Shown here in pieces: positions 10,472-22,104 of a stretch of 49,706 nt of DNA. Positions within the stretch are counted from its first letter, which is position 1, and every line of letters begins with the position of its first letter. The translations under genes were made by a program, and so were the position numbers. The notes under the pieces were generated by a model, which did no database searches, was not told the DNA's origin, and worked only from the letters and a program-made list of their open reading frames with translations. This stretch comes from Chrysochromulina parva (Eukaryota; Haptophyta; Prymnesiales; Chrysochromulinaceae), in contig PJAB01000060.1 in the NCBI GenBank assembly GCA_002887195.1, positions 1 to 49,706 on the forward strand. Direction: 5' to 3'.

Positions 10472-11146
10472 GGACGCGCGTCTCCCGCATCTGCGTATAC
10501 GTCTCTTGAATTTTATTGAGTTTGAACACGAGACGAACCCTCGATGCTCGAACGTACCGTCCCCGCACCCCGGTCCCCGGGTCCCGGGAGCAGGGGGTGG
10601 AGCGAGGCTGCGAGGGGCGCGGGTGGGGCGCGCGGGAGGTGCGTAGGAGGTGCGCGTCGCGGCTTCGGCCTTTTGCTTTTCCGCCTTCGATAGAGCGCCC
10701 TCTCATCCCGCTTCCGTACGGTATTCGTTCGAGGTCGTGCACAGGTGTTCGTCTGAACGCACAAATCGAACGAGGATCCAATCAATCGAAAATCCTAAGA
10801 TGGTCACCATTCAATGGTCACTCGACTCTCTAGCGTACAACACGAGGCGCCGCGCTGCGTTCGTTCTCCGGTTGTCACCCAGGGGGGGGGGGGTGCAAAT
10901 CGGCTGCGCAGCTCGAGCTGACCCATCGACGACAACCAGGGGCCAAAAATAAACAAAAATGGCTGCAGGCCTAGCGTTCTCGCCACCGATGTGTGATGAT
11001 TGTGCAGCCGGCTGCCTCTTCGTGCACTCAGCATTCAAAGAAGCCCACTCACCGATGCCGCGCGGCGACCGTTACGGCACCCGTGTCGTGCTGCTAGGGT
11101 CGAGACGGGGGCGGTCCGAGCTGCCCAGCATGGCTGCTGGACGATG
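10472..11146. other. Intergenic between convergent genes
   Basis: About 0.7 kb at the meeting point of a plus and a minus gene. It contains a G-run at 10883-10894 and CCGGGTCCCGGG-type sequence near 10575. No supported gene. Confidence 0.5.
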
Positions 11147-12021
11147 TCATGGCTGTCGCCCACGGCGCCTCCCTCCGCGCTTGCTGGTCGGCTGCGTCTC
11201 AATCGGCGGCACCTCCGCGGCCACTGGCAGATCAACCATCACGGGTGGAGTTACGGCGACAGGCGCGGCCACGGCAACGGGCGCCGCCACTGCCTCAGTA
11301 GGCACTGCCACCGCTGTAGCGCCGAAGAGCGCTGCCACCTCCATCGGCACCGACGCCGACGCTGACGCCGGCGCCGACACAGGCACCGGCACAGGCACGG
11401 CCACTGGCGCCGGCTCTGCCGCTGGTACTGCCACCGGTACCGCCACCGGCTCCGGCACCGCCACCGGTAAAGACACGGCCACTGGCGCCGGCACTGCCGC
11501 TGGTACGGCCACCGGCACCGGCACCGGCACCGGTAAAGACACGGCCACTGGCGCCGGCACTGTCGCTGGGACGGCCACCGGCACGGGCACCGGCACCGGT
11601 AAAGACACGGCCACTGGCGCCGGCACTGTCGCTGGGACGGCCACCGGCACCGGCAGCGGTGCCGTCGTTGCCATTGGCGCCTCGACCGTAACTGTGGAAA
11701 GAGAAGGAGGCTGCGTCAGTGCAGCTGTCGCCGTCGGTGCCTCGGCCGCGACCGCCGAGCCACCGAACCTCTTGCCCCGTCGACGGAACGGCTTTGCGTC
11801 TTCATCGGTTGGTGAGCCGTAGGCTGCGACAGGCGCTGAGGCGACGGTTCGAATCGGAGCCGGTAGGGGCATCGGCGATGGCAGCGGCGACGGCGGCAGC
11901 GAGGAAAGGGGCGATGGCACAGGCGGCGGCGGCGGCGGCGGCGGTGGCGACGAGGACGGCGGCGGTGGCGGCGAGGGTGGGCGTGGTGACGGGGGCTGCG
12001 GCGGCGGCGGTGGCGACATGG

Positions 12022-12059
<38 letters not shown>

Positions 12060-13234
12060 GGTGGCCGTGGCGACGGCGGCGGCGGCGGCGGCGGTGGCGA
12101 CAAGGACGGCGGTGGCGGCGGCGAGGGTGGGTGAGGCGACGGCGGCGGCGGCGGTGGCGAGGCCTCGGCGGGTGGCTCTTTCAGTGCTTGCTCGGCTTCC
12201 CGATGGGCGTCTTCGGCGGCCTGCTGAGCGGCACGCAGCGCCTCCGCCGCCTTGGCCGCCTTCTCGGCCGCCTTGGCCGCCCTTGCCGTCTTCCGAACCA
12301 CCGCCACAGTGGCCTCGGGCGACGGCGACGGAGGCGGCGAAGACGACAAGGACGAGGACGCCCGAGAGGACGCGAACGGAGCTTGGGAGGCGCCGTACCG
12401 AGCAGCTCCTAGGTCCTCAGCACCCTTACCGACGCCCTTGCCTCCTCGACCGTTGGCCTTCCCGCCGCTTCGGCCGCCGCTGCTGCTTCGCTCGCGAGGC
12501 GCGGCCGGCGCTGCGCTCCGCCGAACCAGCACCGCCGCACCAGCCGCCGTGGCCTGCTCCAGTAGCGTATCAAGGTCGAGCGCTGCTGCAACGCTGGCGG
12601 CCTTGTCGCCACTCGAGATGCGCCGCAGCGAGGCGGCAGCGCCGGCCGCCGGCGGTACGTATCGATAGTCGTCACTCGTCGGCAGCGGCACCAGTGAAGA
12701 AGTGATCATCAGGATGGCACCGACGAACGAGATGACAAGGACCAGGGCCGCACGTTGCTTGAGAGTGGCCTCCTCTCTCTTTTTGATCGTCATGGGTTCT
12801 TTACCATAAGCGCCTGCCAACGGTGCGGTCTCCTTTGGAACGTCCTTACGCTTGGGCTTCTCTGTAGTCTCCTTTGGCACGTCCTGGGCCTTGCACTTCT
12901 GTGTAAAGACCTGCGGCTCCTCGACTGCCACGGGCGCCATGCTGTCGCTCTTGGGCTTCTTCCCAGTCACGTGCTCCTCCGGCTGAGCTGGGTCCTGAGG
13001 CTTGAACACGGGAGTCGCCTGACTTGGCAACGACAGCGAGCCGATGCCAATGACGATGTCGTTGCAGCTTCTGGATGTCGTTGCGACTGGCATCGACAGA
13101 TACTCCTCCTTCACGACGACAGCGACGGGGGGTGGCTCGTAATCAATGCCGAGCTCCGCGAAAAGCTTAGCGCGCTCCGCCTCGGCCTCGGGCGAGGTGT
13201 AAGCCTGCCAACGATTGAGTACCTCGGCCGACAT
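11147..13234 (-). CDS. Single-pass membrane protein with Ser-Pro-rich stalk
   Basis: 695 residues. The first 160 are polar and start [22 protein letters not shown]; residues 162-183 ([20 protein letters not shown]) form one clear transmembrane helix with Lys/Arg before it, giving a type II orientation with the long C-terminal part outside the cytosol. That part has a [20 protein letters not shown] helix, then repeated [14 protein letters not shown] blocks like the hydroxyproline-rich modules of algal pherophorins and extensins, then Pro-Val repeats of 22 residues ([16 protein letters not shown]) and a basic end ([11 protein letters not shown]). A cell-surface or scale/wall-associated glycoprotein is the natural reading. 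The plus strand is also open over part of this region but gives only Gly-Thr-Ala repeats without a globular part. Minus-strand neighbours lie head-to-tail. Confidence 0.65.
11402..11665. repeat. 66-bp tandem repeats, coding
   Basis: The block TAAAGACACGGCCACTGGCG starts at 11468, 11534 and 11600, exactly 66 bp apart, with a degenerate copy on the left. It encodes the 22-residue Pro-Val units of the minus-strand protein. Confidence 0.8.
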
Positions 13235-13381
13235 GTTCGCCCGATGGCAGCGTCAGCTCTGTACCACACGTCACGAACAGGGCCGCATGTCCACACGCGC
13301 TGTCGTGGGCGTTGCTCGGTTCATCACAACGCGCATCGCAGCGCCGAAATTTACGAGAATCACACACGCGCAGAGTTCGCC

Positions 13382-14710
13382 CTAAACATTTCCATAGATA
13401 CACGATTGAGGGCGCAGCGCCTTCTGCCACCTTTCCGCCTCATAGCCGGTCCCATACGCGTAGCTCGCCCATCGGCGCTCGAGGGCGGTACTCGCCCATA
13501 CGAGGCGGCAGCGCGGCATGCACGGCAAGGTGCCAGCCGGCGGCGTGGTGGCGCCTCCTCCTGCCGCGCGCTCGCCACGGCGCTCGGCAGCGTCGCCGCC
13601 GCGCGTGCTTTGGAGTCGCGCGCCTTCGATACCGAGTTGGTACACGCTGCAGTAGCGCCGCCCTACGCGCACGAGCGATGCCGAGGCGGGCGCCGACTGA
13701 TTGGTGCCGTCCAATGCAGCGCTCAAGGCGGCGCGCTGTTGGAGCGCGCTGTCGTCAATCAGCCTCATCGGCTGTAGGTCGCCACACACAGAGAGAAAGA
13801 GAAGCGAACGCTATTAGAGGCCATCCGGGGTCAATCAATCAAGAGAGAGAGAGAGAGAGGATGTGAACGCTACTAGAGGCAATCCGAGGTCAATCAGACG
13901 GCCATCAGTGGCCTTCACCTGCAAGAATCTCGCGTTCTCGAGCTCGCACGTCGCCAGCGTTGGCTCACCAGCGACTGTGGACCCGGCGTCGCACGAGGAG
14001 GCCCTGCACTGGTCGTCGAAGAGAAAGATGGCTGTCGGAGCGGCTAAGGGAATCATGTTGAGCGCGTCGGCCACAACGTGCCGGAATGAGTGCCGGCCGT
14101 CCACATGCACCAAATCACACCGACGCGGGAGCCTCGCTCGCGCCACGGTGGAGAGGCTGTCGCCACGATGGGCTGTGAGGCGGCCCGGAAACCGCTGCTG
14201 CAATAGATGGAGCGCCGCGTGTGACGCTCGCGTCTTGTAAAGGTCAAAGGACTCCACCGTAGCGTGCTTGTTGGACGAGAGCCAGACGGCGGTCGAGTGG
14301 CCGGCATTGAAGCCAATCTCGCAGATGGTGTGCACGCTTGGCTGCGCCGCAATTGCTGCATAGAGGCGGACCTGCGTCATCGAGGCGGCAATCGAGCCCA
14401 TGCGCAGCAGCGCTGCCCGCCGCTGCGCCGCCGGTTCTATCTTCTGCAACGACTGCAACGACTGCCTACTGCCAGTGGCAACTAATGCGTCCAGCTCGGC
14501 GAAAAGTGAAATGAACGACTCGTTTGGCGGACGAATCATTTCGCGTCGAACCATCTCGAGTTCGGCTTCGAACGCCGCGCCGTCGGCCGCGATCTCATGC
14601 TGGTAGAGCGGCATGAATTTTCGAGTCGCGTCCGTGAATAGGATTCCTACCGTTTTCTCTCTGAAACTGATGTGAGCTTCACACATTCTGAAGATGTCTT
14701 CTTCTCTCAT
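13382..14710 (-). CDS. Class I SAM-dependent methyltransferase
   Basis: From ATG at 14710 (MREEDIFRM). Rossmann-fold motifs: HTICEIGFNAGHSTAVWL (motif I, GxNxGHS), VESFDLYK (acidic end of strand 2), LTAHRGDS, and CDLVHVDGRHSFRHVVAD (motif IV, DxxHVDG), the pattern of the Methyltransf_24-like group. Substrate unknown. The frame continues unspliced to a stop at 13835, but that tail (GRLIDLGLPL..SLSLSLD) is made of repeat sequence. I prefer splicing of 13773-13918 (GTGAAGG...CTACAG), which continues in phase 0 from FLQ into PMRLIDDSALQQRA and ends at 13382 after WASYAYGTGYEAERW, total 393 residues. That intron has two internal copies of GATTGACC(T/C)CGGAT(T/G)GCC. The start codon overlaps the stop of the upstream coiled-coil gene as ATGA. 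Confidence 0.65.
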
Positions 14711-16925
14711 GTCCCTTGCTTGATCTGCTCGTGCGCCCACACGTCGTTGCCCCGCCACGAAATCGACGACTTTTCGGCATTCTTGTTCTTGAGTGCCTCG
14801 AAGTAGAGAAGCTGGCGGCCGCGTGTCGACGGCGCTTTCGGCTTGCCGGTCGTTTGGGGCGAGCCGTCCTCACCAGCGAGGCCGCCGAGGGCAAGCTCCT
14901 GCAGCTTGCGCATCTTCTCGATCTTGCTCTTGAGCGTCTCTGCTTGCTTGACGCTCTCGAAATGCGAGCGCTCGAGCTCCTGGGCCATGGCCTGCTCCTT
15001 TTGCTCCTTCTCAATGCGGAGCATGCTCAGTCGCTGGTCGAGCTCCATCGTCGCGCGCCGGCCGCTCTCGGCGAGCTCCTGCTTCTCCTTCTCAAGCCGC
15101 TGCTCGCGCTCCGCTTTCTCGCGCGCGAGGTCATGCAGCTTCGAGTTGAGCGAAGAGGTGGTGCCGCTGAGAGTAGCCCGTAACTCAAGGATGGTCGTGT
15201 CGCGCTCATGGATAGCCTGTTGCTTGTCGGCGAGGGCGTTGGACATGTTGCGCTGGAGCGTGTTGTACGCTTCGGTCGACTCGCGCGCCTGCACGAGGCA
15301 GTCAGAGGCCATCCGAGGCCATCAGAGGCCATCAGCGGCAAGACAAGGCGCCATCCGACGCAATCCGAGGCCATCTGACGCATTCTAGAGATCGCACCAG
15401 GCGCGCCATCTCGAGCTTGAGATGCTCCACTCCTCCTCCTCATCATCATCAAGGGAGATCGCACCTGGCGCGCCATCTCGAGCTTGAGATGCTCCACCAC
15501 ACCACAGAGCCGCCCGATCTCCGCAGAGAGGCGCTCCTCGGTACGCTCGGCGTTGGCTACGTACCTGTCAAGTCAAGTCAAGTCAAGTCAAGTCAAGTCA
15601 AGTCAAGTCAAGTCAAGTCAAGTCAAGTCAAGTCAAGTGCCTCGCGTGCTCGGCGTGGGCTACGTACCTGCACGCGAGGCACTCAACGGCACTCAGTGGC
15701 ACGCAGAGGCACTCAGTGGCGCACTCAGTGGCACTCAGAGTGGCACTCAGAGGCACTCAGTGGCGCACTCAGTGGCGCACTCAGAGGCACTCACATGTCA
15801 ATCAGTAGTACTCAGTGGCACTCAGTGGCACTCAGTGGGACTCAGTGGGACTCAGTGGTACTTTTCATGGTCGGCCACGTACTGCGTGTGCTTGGTGCCG
15901 AGATCTCCGAGCGAGCTCCCGAGCATCTCCTCAACCTGCTTCTTGCGCTCGTGGCCCAAGGCGACGTCGCGCTCCAGCTTCTGGTTCGCGCCCAGCAGCG
16001 CCACAATCGAAAAGGTCGTGTCTTGCTCGATGCACGCGAGCTCGGCCAGAAGCGTCGTGGCGAGCATCTCGCGTTGCGCGGTCAGCTGTCGGATGCTCTG
16101 GTTGCCCGCGTCCCGGAGCGCTTTCTTATCATCCTCGAGCTTCTTACGCGCCTCGTCCGCAATCGTCATGAGTGCCTCGCTCGCACTGATGAGCTTCGTA
16201 ATCGCCTTGTTCGATCCTACGAGCAGCCCTCGAGCAGTCATCATCCCGTCATGGTCCAGCGCGTACAGCTTGTTCAGGTTGATCTCGCCCTCGGCCATTG
16301 CGCGCCTGGCATCGGTGATGGCCCGGGTCGACTCTGTCAGCGCCCCATCGAGCGGCGAGCGCGTGAGCAATGCGTTCAGTCCACCCTTGGCCTTGATCGC
16401 CGGCTTCGCCACGTCGGCGATGGACTTGATGCCCTTGCCGCCCACACCAGCCGTGGCCGCAGCGAGCTGGAAGCGCGCCGCGAGCCCGCCCATCCCGCCC
16501 AGACCCGCCTTCTTCGGCGGCTCGGCCGGGCTGCTGCTGGCCGCGGCCCACGCGGAGCACGCGCCACCCGTCACCGCCGCTGGCTGCGTGGGCTGCTGCT
16601 GCTGCGGCTGCGGCGGCGGCTGCTGCTGATGATGCTGCTCAGCGCTCGCACCGGCGACAGCGCCACCGCTGCTCGCTGCTGTTCGTGCCGTCGTGAGCAG
16701 GTTGGTGCCGCCAAAGGCACGGCTCGCCGCTGAGGTGGGTTCAACCGATCCACCGCATGTGACGGTGGACTGCAGTCCGACGCTGGGATAGACGTCAGGC
16801 GGCGAAGGGTCGCTGCTAGTGCGTGCAGACTGCGGCCTGGCCGAGCCCACGCCGGATGGTGGGTTGGGCGCAACACGGTGGTGCGCGAAAGTAAGGTTCA
16901 GCCTGGGACTGCCACGAGCAGACAT
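14707..16925 (-). CDS. Coiled-coil protein, probably structural
   Basis: Three exons (16925-15862, 15564-15465, 15288-14707) join in frame to 581 residues; ATG at 16949 is an alternative, adding eight. The N-terminal 150 residues are Ser/Pro/Gln-rich, followed by GGMGGLAARFQLAAA and long heptad-repeat helices (KLEDDKKALRDAGNQSIRQL; later REKAEREQRLEKEKQELAES and MLRIEKEQKEQAMAQELERS). The short middle exon (YVANAERTEERLSAEIGRL...) continues the coiled coil exactly, which supports the splicing. The C-terminus is basic (TTGKPKAPSTRGRQLLYFEA). Flagellar or basal-body proteins often look like this, but no family-specific motif is seen. Both introns contain near copies of adjoining exon sequence. 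Its stop TGA (14707-14709) overlaps the next gene's ATG. Confidence 0.7.
15289..15464 (-). repeat. Intron containing a copy of the preceding exon end
   Basis: The intron runs GTGCGATCTC...TCGTGCAG on the minus strand. Bases 15391-15428 inside it repeat the end of the upstream exon plus donor (15454-15491): both contain GAGCATCTCAAGCTCGAGAT followed by GGCGCGCC and GTGCGATCTC. The remainder is degenerate GATGGCCTC/GATTGCGTC decamers. Confidence 0.75.
15565..15861 (-). repeat. Intron made of two stacked simple-repeat elements
   Basis: Minus strand: donor GTACCACTGAG, then about 200 bp of GAGTGCC/ACTGA decamers ending GCGTGCAG, followed by GTACGTAGCC.ACGCCGAGC (about 15647-15667), then about 14 copies of CTTGA ending TTGACAG at the real acceptor. 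The real exon also starts GTACGTAGCCAACGCCGAGC, so the exon start is duplicated within the intron, with each element ending in CAG. Confidence 0.75.
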
Positions 16926-17479
16926 GAAAAAGCTAAAGCAGTTCAACACAACGCACGTTGCTCCGGACCCCCAAGCACGAGGGTCACTGTCGCTATGGAC
17001 GGAGGTGTGGCCGACACCACCCGTGCTAACACACCCGTATTAACACAGGCCGTTAATCGGCGAAGCGTGGGGGAAGAGAGAGCGCCGGGCTAGCATCTGC
17101 GCGCCAGACCGGTGCCCACCTCCTCCCCCGAATGTAAACATTGTAGTACCAATAGGGCCGCTGTTGGCAGCCGCCTCGGCTGCAGCGGCTCGGACGCGCG
17201 AGCGCCGCGGGGGCGTCACACGCCTACACGCGTGAGCAGCAGCTGGACCCGTCTCTCATATACCACCCCTCCCCGCCGGAGTTTATGTGACACGTCGACA
17301 CGTGAAGAGCGTCGTTAGCGAATCGTCGTGATGAGCACTTGCGCAAAAGAGTTTCACAACCAATGGTTCACTGTAATTTCAAAGAACGGACCTTTCACTG
17401 TGCAGCAGTGCGAAGACTTGCTCTGCGGTCGCGACCTCAAGCCGAGCGCGCCGCGCGCGCTTGCAAACAGCGAACCGAC
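16926..17479. other. Divergent promoter region
   Basis: About 550 bp between the starts of the coiled-coil gene (minus) and the USP7 gene (plus). It should hold both promoters. No coding frame in it is supported and I see no clear TATA box. Confidence 0.5.
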
Positions 17480-20400
17480 ATGACGCAGCAGACGGAGGCA
17501 GTCGAGGTGCCGGCGGACACCACCGAGGTGACCGATGTCGTGCAGGTGCCGGCCGCCACCACTGGAGAGGCAGACGAAATGGACGGTGAGCTGCGACTTG
17601 CCTTGACTGAGAATTCCTCAAGGGCCTGCGGCCTTGTGGGTGGGCACACGCACTCGGGCTCTGCTGCTGACGCGGCACACCGCGGCCTGATCCGTCCCCC
17701 GACCCGCAGTCGACAAGGACGCCTCGGAAGAGGCTCTCACAGGAGATTACACATGGACCATCGAGAACTACTCGAAGATCAAGCAGCTGAAGCTGTACTC
17801 TCCGGTCTTCCAGAGCGGCCAGTACAACTGGTGCGCGAGCGCGCTCTGTGGCCTGGCGCATCCGGCGCGCCCCGACCCGACCTGGGCGCGGGGGAGCTGG
17901 GCGCACCGGCGGCGATGGCCGCGATGGCTGCCTCACGCGTCTACGCTCCAGATTGCGCACGCAGATAGGGGCCGCCCGCGCTCGCTGCACGTGCCCCGGC
18001 GCCGTGGCGCCTGCCACGTCCGCCACGCGCAGCTATAGGCATCTTGCGCCCGAGCGTTCCACGGCCTCGGCCATCCCCCCATCCTTCCATCCCCCTGATC
18101 AGCCTCTAGTGCCTTCGCCGCAGCCGTGTCCGCCGCCGCCGCCGCCGCCGCGGCCGCTGCCGAAGCCGCCGCCGCGGCCGCCGCCGCCGCCGCCGCCTGC
18201 CGCCTGCCGCTGACGGCAGTGCTTCGCGTGTCTCGCGGCTGGCAGGCGCATTCTGCTCTTCCCGGGCGGCAACAACGTGCAGCAGCTCTCCGTGTACCTC
18301 GATGTGGCCGACTCGGTCACACTGCCCCAAGGCTGGTCGCGCCAGGCGCACTTCAGCCTCACCGTGCAGAATCAAAAGGAACCTCAGCGCTCCGTGGTTA
18401 AGGATGCTGACCACCACTTCACGCTGCGCGCTTGCGACTGGGGCTTCCGCGAGTTTGTGCCCCTCGCCGAGCTCAAGGACTCGCGTACGGGCTTCTTGAT
18501 GGACGATAAGCTCGTCATCTCGGCGCGCGTGCGTGTGGAGGCGCAGGTCAACTGGTGGAATTGGGACTCGAAGAAGGAGACTGGGTACGTGGGCCTCAAA
18601 AACCAGGGGGCGACCTGCTACATGAACTCTCTGCTGCAGACGCTGACGCACATCCCGTACTTTCGCAAGGCGGTGTACCACATGCACACGACCGATGGCG
18701 AGGATCCCGAGCAGTCGATTGCGCTCGCGCTCCAGCGCATCTTTTACAAGCTACAGCACTCGGACTCGTCCGTGTCGACCAAGCAGCTCACAAAGTCGTT
18801 TGGGTGGGACACGAACGACACCTTCATGCAGCACGACGTGCAGGAGCTCAACCGCGTGCTCGTCGACAAGCTCGAGGAGAAGATGAAGGGCACTTCAGTT
18901 GAGGGCACCATGGCACACCTCTTCCGCGGTAAGTTCACCAACTACGTCGCATGCATCAACGTAGACGACAAGTCGACGCGCGATGAGGACTTTTACGACC
19001 TGCAGATGCCTGTCAAGGGGTGCAAGACCTTGTACGACTCGCTCGACGAGTACGTCAAGGAAGAGACCCTCGACGGCGACAATCAGTACTACTCGGACAA
19101 GCACGGCAAGCAGGACGCCAAAAAGGGCGTCGCGTTCACGTCGATGCCGCCCGTGCTCGCGCTGCATCTGCGCCGCTTTGAGTACGACTTTACCACCGAC
19201 CAGATGGCCAAGATCAACGAGCGCTTCGAGTTCCCGACGACGCTCGATATGGACCGCGAGGGGCGCAAGTACTTCACCGAGGACGCCGACCCGACCGTGC
19301 GCAACCTGTACCACTTGCACTCGGTGCTCGTGCACTCAGGAGGGCCCAACGGCGGCCATTACTATGCCTACATTCGGCCGCTCGGCGTGGAGCAGTGGTT
19401 TAAGTTTGACGACGAGCGCGTGACCAAGGTGAAGGAGAAGGAGGCGGTCGAGGGGCAGTACGGCGGGCTCGAGCATCACACGGCCCCGGGGCACACGCCC
19501 CAATGGAAGTATCCGAAGATCTCGTCCGCGTACATGCTTGTGTACGTGCGCGAGTCCGCAATCGGCGACATCAACATTGACGTGACCGCTGATGACATCG
19601 CCGCGCACCTGCGGCACACGCTCGAAAAGGAGCAAGAGGAGAAGACGCGCAAGAAGAAGGAGAGGCTCGAGGCGCACCTGTACACTGTGATACGCGTCGC
19701 CACGAGCGCTGATCTGAAGGCGCAGATCGGCACCGAACGCTTCTTCGACCTCGTCAACCCTGATAATGTGGCGACGCTCCGGATCAAGAAAGAGCACACG
19801 GTGCTGCAGCTCAAGCACGAGATCTGGCGCATGACGGGCGTGCGGCCCTCGGAGCAGCGGCTGTGGATGTGGGCACGCCGGCAAAACCACACCTTCCGGC
19901 CCGACCGGCCACTGCAGCAGGAATATGACGACCACGTGGCCATGATGGACGTGAAGGAGGACCACCCGCCACCCGCGGGCAAGTTCCAAGCAGAGCTGCG
20001 GCTCTACCTCGAGCCCGTGACGACGCGCCCGATGCCGTTCGAGATCCCCCCTCCCGATGCGGTCGCGCCCGATGAGGAGGGCTATCCGCTGCTCGGCGCC
20101 GACCAGCTGCTCCTGTTCCTCAAGTTTTACGAGCCGGCGGGCGAGCAGCTCTCCTTCGTGTGCACGCACGTGGCGAGCAGCCACGACACGCTGTCGGATC
20201 TGCTGCCCGTGCTGCGCCAGGCCAAGGGGCTTTCGGCCGAGGCTGAGCTTGTCGTGTACGAGGAGGTCGAGTTTGAGACCTCAGTGCGCTTCGAGCCCAT
20301 CGTCCATGGCAAGAGCCTCAAGGATTGCGAGCTGCAGAGCGGCGACATCCTTGTGTATCAGTTGGCACGTCCCATGGTGCCGCCTCCGCCCGTGCCTGCA

Positions 20401-21600
20401 GCCGTGCCCGCCGACGTGGACATGGCCGAGGGTAGCGGCGACGGTGCGGTGGTCACCACCGCGGCTGCGAAGTCGCCGCCGCGCAATGTCGTCCTCGAGA
20501 GCGAGCGCGACCCGCTGCTGACCATCAGCCAGTTTTTTGAGCACGTCAAGAACCGCGTGGTTGTGCACGTGCGCAAGCTGCCGCCGCAGCAGCAACGAGG
20601 ACAGGGCGTGCGCGAGAAGGAGCGCGCGATCCAGATTGCGATGGATAAGCGCTGGACGTACGACCAGGTCACCGGCCGCATCGGGCAGGCGCTGTCGCTG
20701 CGGGCCGACCACCTGCGGCTCACGATGCACAATCCCTTCTCCGACCTGCCCAAGCCGCAGCCTGTCAAGTTCCGCGGCGTCAGCACGCTCGAGGAGATGC
20801 TCACATCGATGCAAAAGTCGACCGATCAGCTCTTCTACGAGGCGCTCGAGATCCCGCTGCAGGAGTACGAGTCCAAAAAGGCGCTCAAAGTCTCGTGGCA
20901 CAACGGCGCCTCGGAGGAGGTGTGCACGGTGAACCTGCTGTTGCACAAGGAGAGCAACGTGGGGCAGGCGATTGACGCGCTCGTGCTCGAGCTGAGCAAG
21001 CTGCCCGCAAGCGATGTGGAGGGCGCGGCGGGGGCGGCGCAGGCGGCGCAGGCGGCGGCGCAGGCGCACCCGCTCGCGCTCGCGCCGCGCCGTGTGCGAT
21101 TGATGGAGGTCTTCAACCACCGGATATACAAAATCTTCGCGGAGTCGGACGACATCGACTCGATCAACGATCAATACTGGACGATCCGCGCGGAGAAGAT
21201 CCCCGAGGAAGAGCTACGGGCCGGGCCCGAGGACAAGCTAGTGCATGTGCGCCACTTCCATCGCGATTCTCGCATGAACATGACGCACAACTTCGGCGAC
21301 CCCTTCCTCTTGCTCCTTGGCGAGGCCGAGACGACGGCCTCGGTGCGTACGCGCATCCAGGCAAAGCTCAGCCTGAGCGACGAGGAGCTCGCGAAGTGGA
21401 AGCTCGCCGTCATCTCCTTTGGGCGGGTCGAGTATCTCGAGGACGACGAGATCGTCAAAAACCGCTTCCGCAAGCACGACAACTATGGCAACTGGGACGA
21501 CTATCTTGGCCTTGAGCACGCTCACACGCCCGGAGCCGGTCGCAAAAAGAATGCAAGCAGGGGTGGTTACGCCGACAAGCCGATCAAGATCCATGGCTGA
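17480..21600 (+). CDS. USP7: USP7/UBP12-type ubiquitin-specific protease
   Basis: Exons 17480-17585, 17710-17830 and 18246-21600 join in frame to 1193 residues, close to the usual length (about 1100). Both introns fall so that the MATH/TRAF domain is restored: YTWTIENYSKIKQLKLYSPV, then QYNW|RILLFPGGNN, up to the end near residue 180. The C19 peptidase follows with the Cys box KNQGATCYMNSLLQ (catalytic Cys200), LHLRRFEYDF, and the His box SGGPNGGHYYAYI (His447) with FKFDDE supplying the Asp. After the catalytic domain come the long ubiquitin-like region (FFDLVNPDNVATLRIKKE, REKERAIQIAMDKRWTYDQV) and the conserved tail ending KPIKIHG, where animal and plant homologues end similarly. It removes ubiquitin from nuclear and cytosolic substrates. 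All catalytic residues are present. The second intron (415 bp) is rich in CCGCCG repeats. Confidence 0.96.
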
Positions 21601-22104
21601 TGAGCTCGCTGGTGAGCTCGCTTGGCGCCCCGGAAAGGACGACGGTGGCGGCTCTTGTTGTTCTGGGGTGTCGAGAGGGAAGCGGCGTGACGCGATGCCG
21701 CTGCGGCATGGACGCGAAGGCGGCGGTCGGCAGACGTGTCTCTGGTGCGGAGGCGCGGCCTCCAATCTCCCCTCACAAGATTGGATGTAATATATGGGCA
21801 AAAGCGTCGATCCTCCTGCTCGCCGCGGCGACTACGAAACAGCCCGTATGGGGGTGCGGCGTGACCCAGCGGCATATTACCTCGGGAAGTCGCGAGATCG
21901 GAGATGTGTGCGCTCACTACGACGTCCCGAGCAGTGTGTCGAAATGTCGTGTGCTCGTGCGCTGAGATGTGAGGTCGGTTCTGTCCACAGTCAGTCTCTC
22001 CTATTCACACCTCGGTCTGAACATGGCAGTCCTCCTCCACAACCACATGGGACCTTGCGCGATCGCGAGGTGCCTCTCTCACGATCGGCGGATCGACTCT
22101 CATC
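21601..22104. other. Intergenic between two plus-strand genes
   Basis: About 500 bp holding the USP7 3' end and the promoter of the glycosyltransferase gene. No supported frame. Confidence 0.5.

Noticed and set aside
10959..11822. Plus-strand frame of Gly-Thr-Ala repeats
   Set aside because: Mirror of the Pro-Val repeats on the minus strand, where a clear N-terminus and membrane helix exist.
19336..20184. Minus-strand frame rich in Leu/Val/His
   Set aside because: Antisense shadow of the USP7 coding sequence.
20281..21174. Minus-strand 297-residue frame
   Set aside because: Antisense to the USP7 ubiquitin-like region, typical of high-GC third positions.
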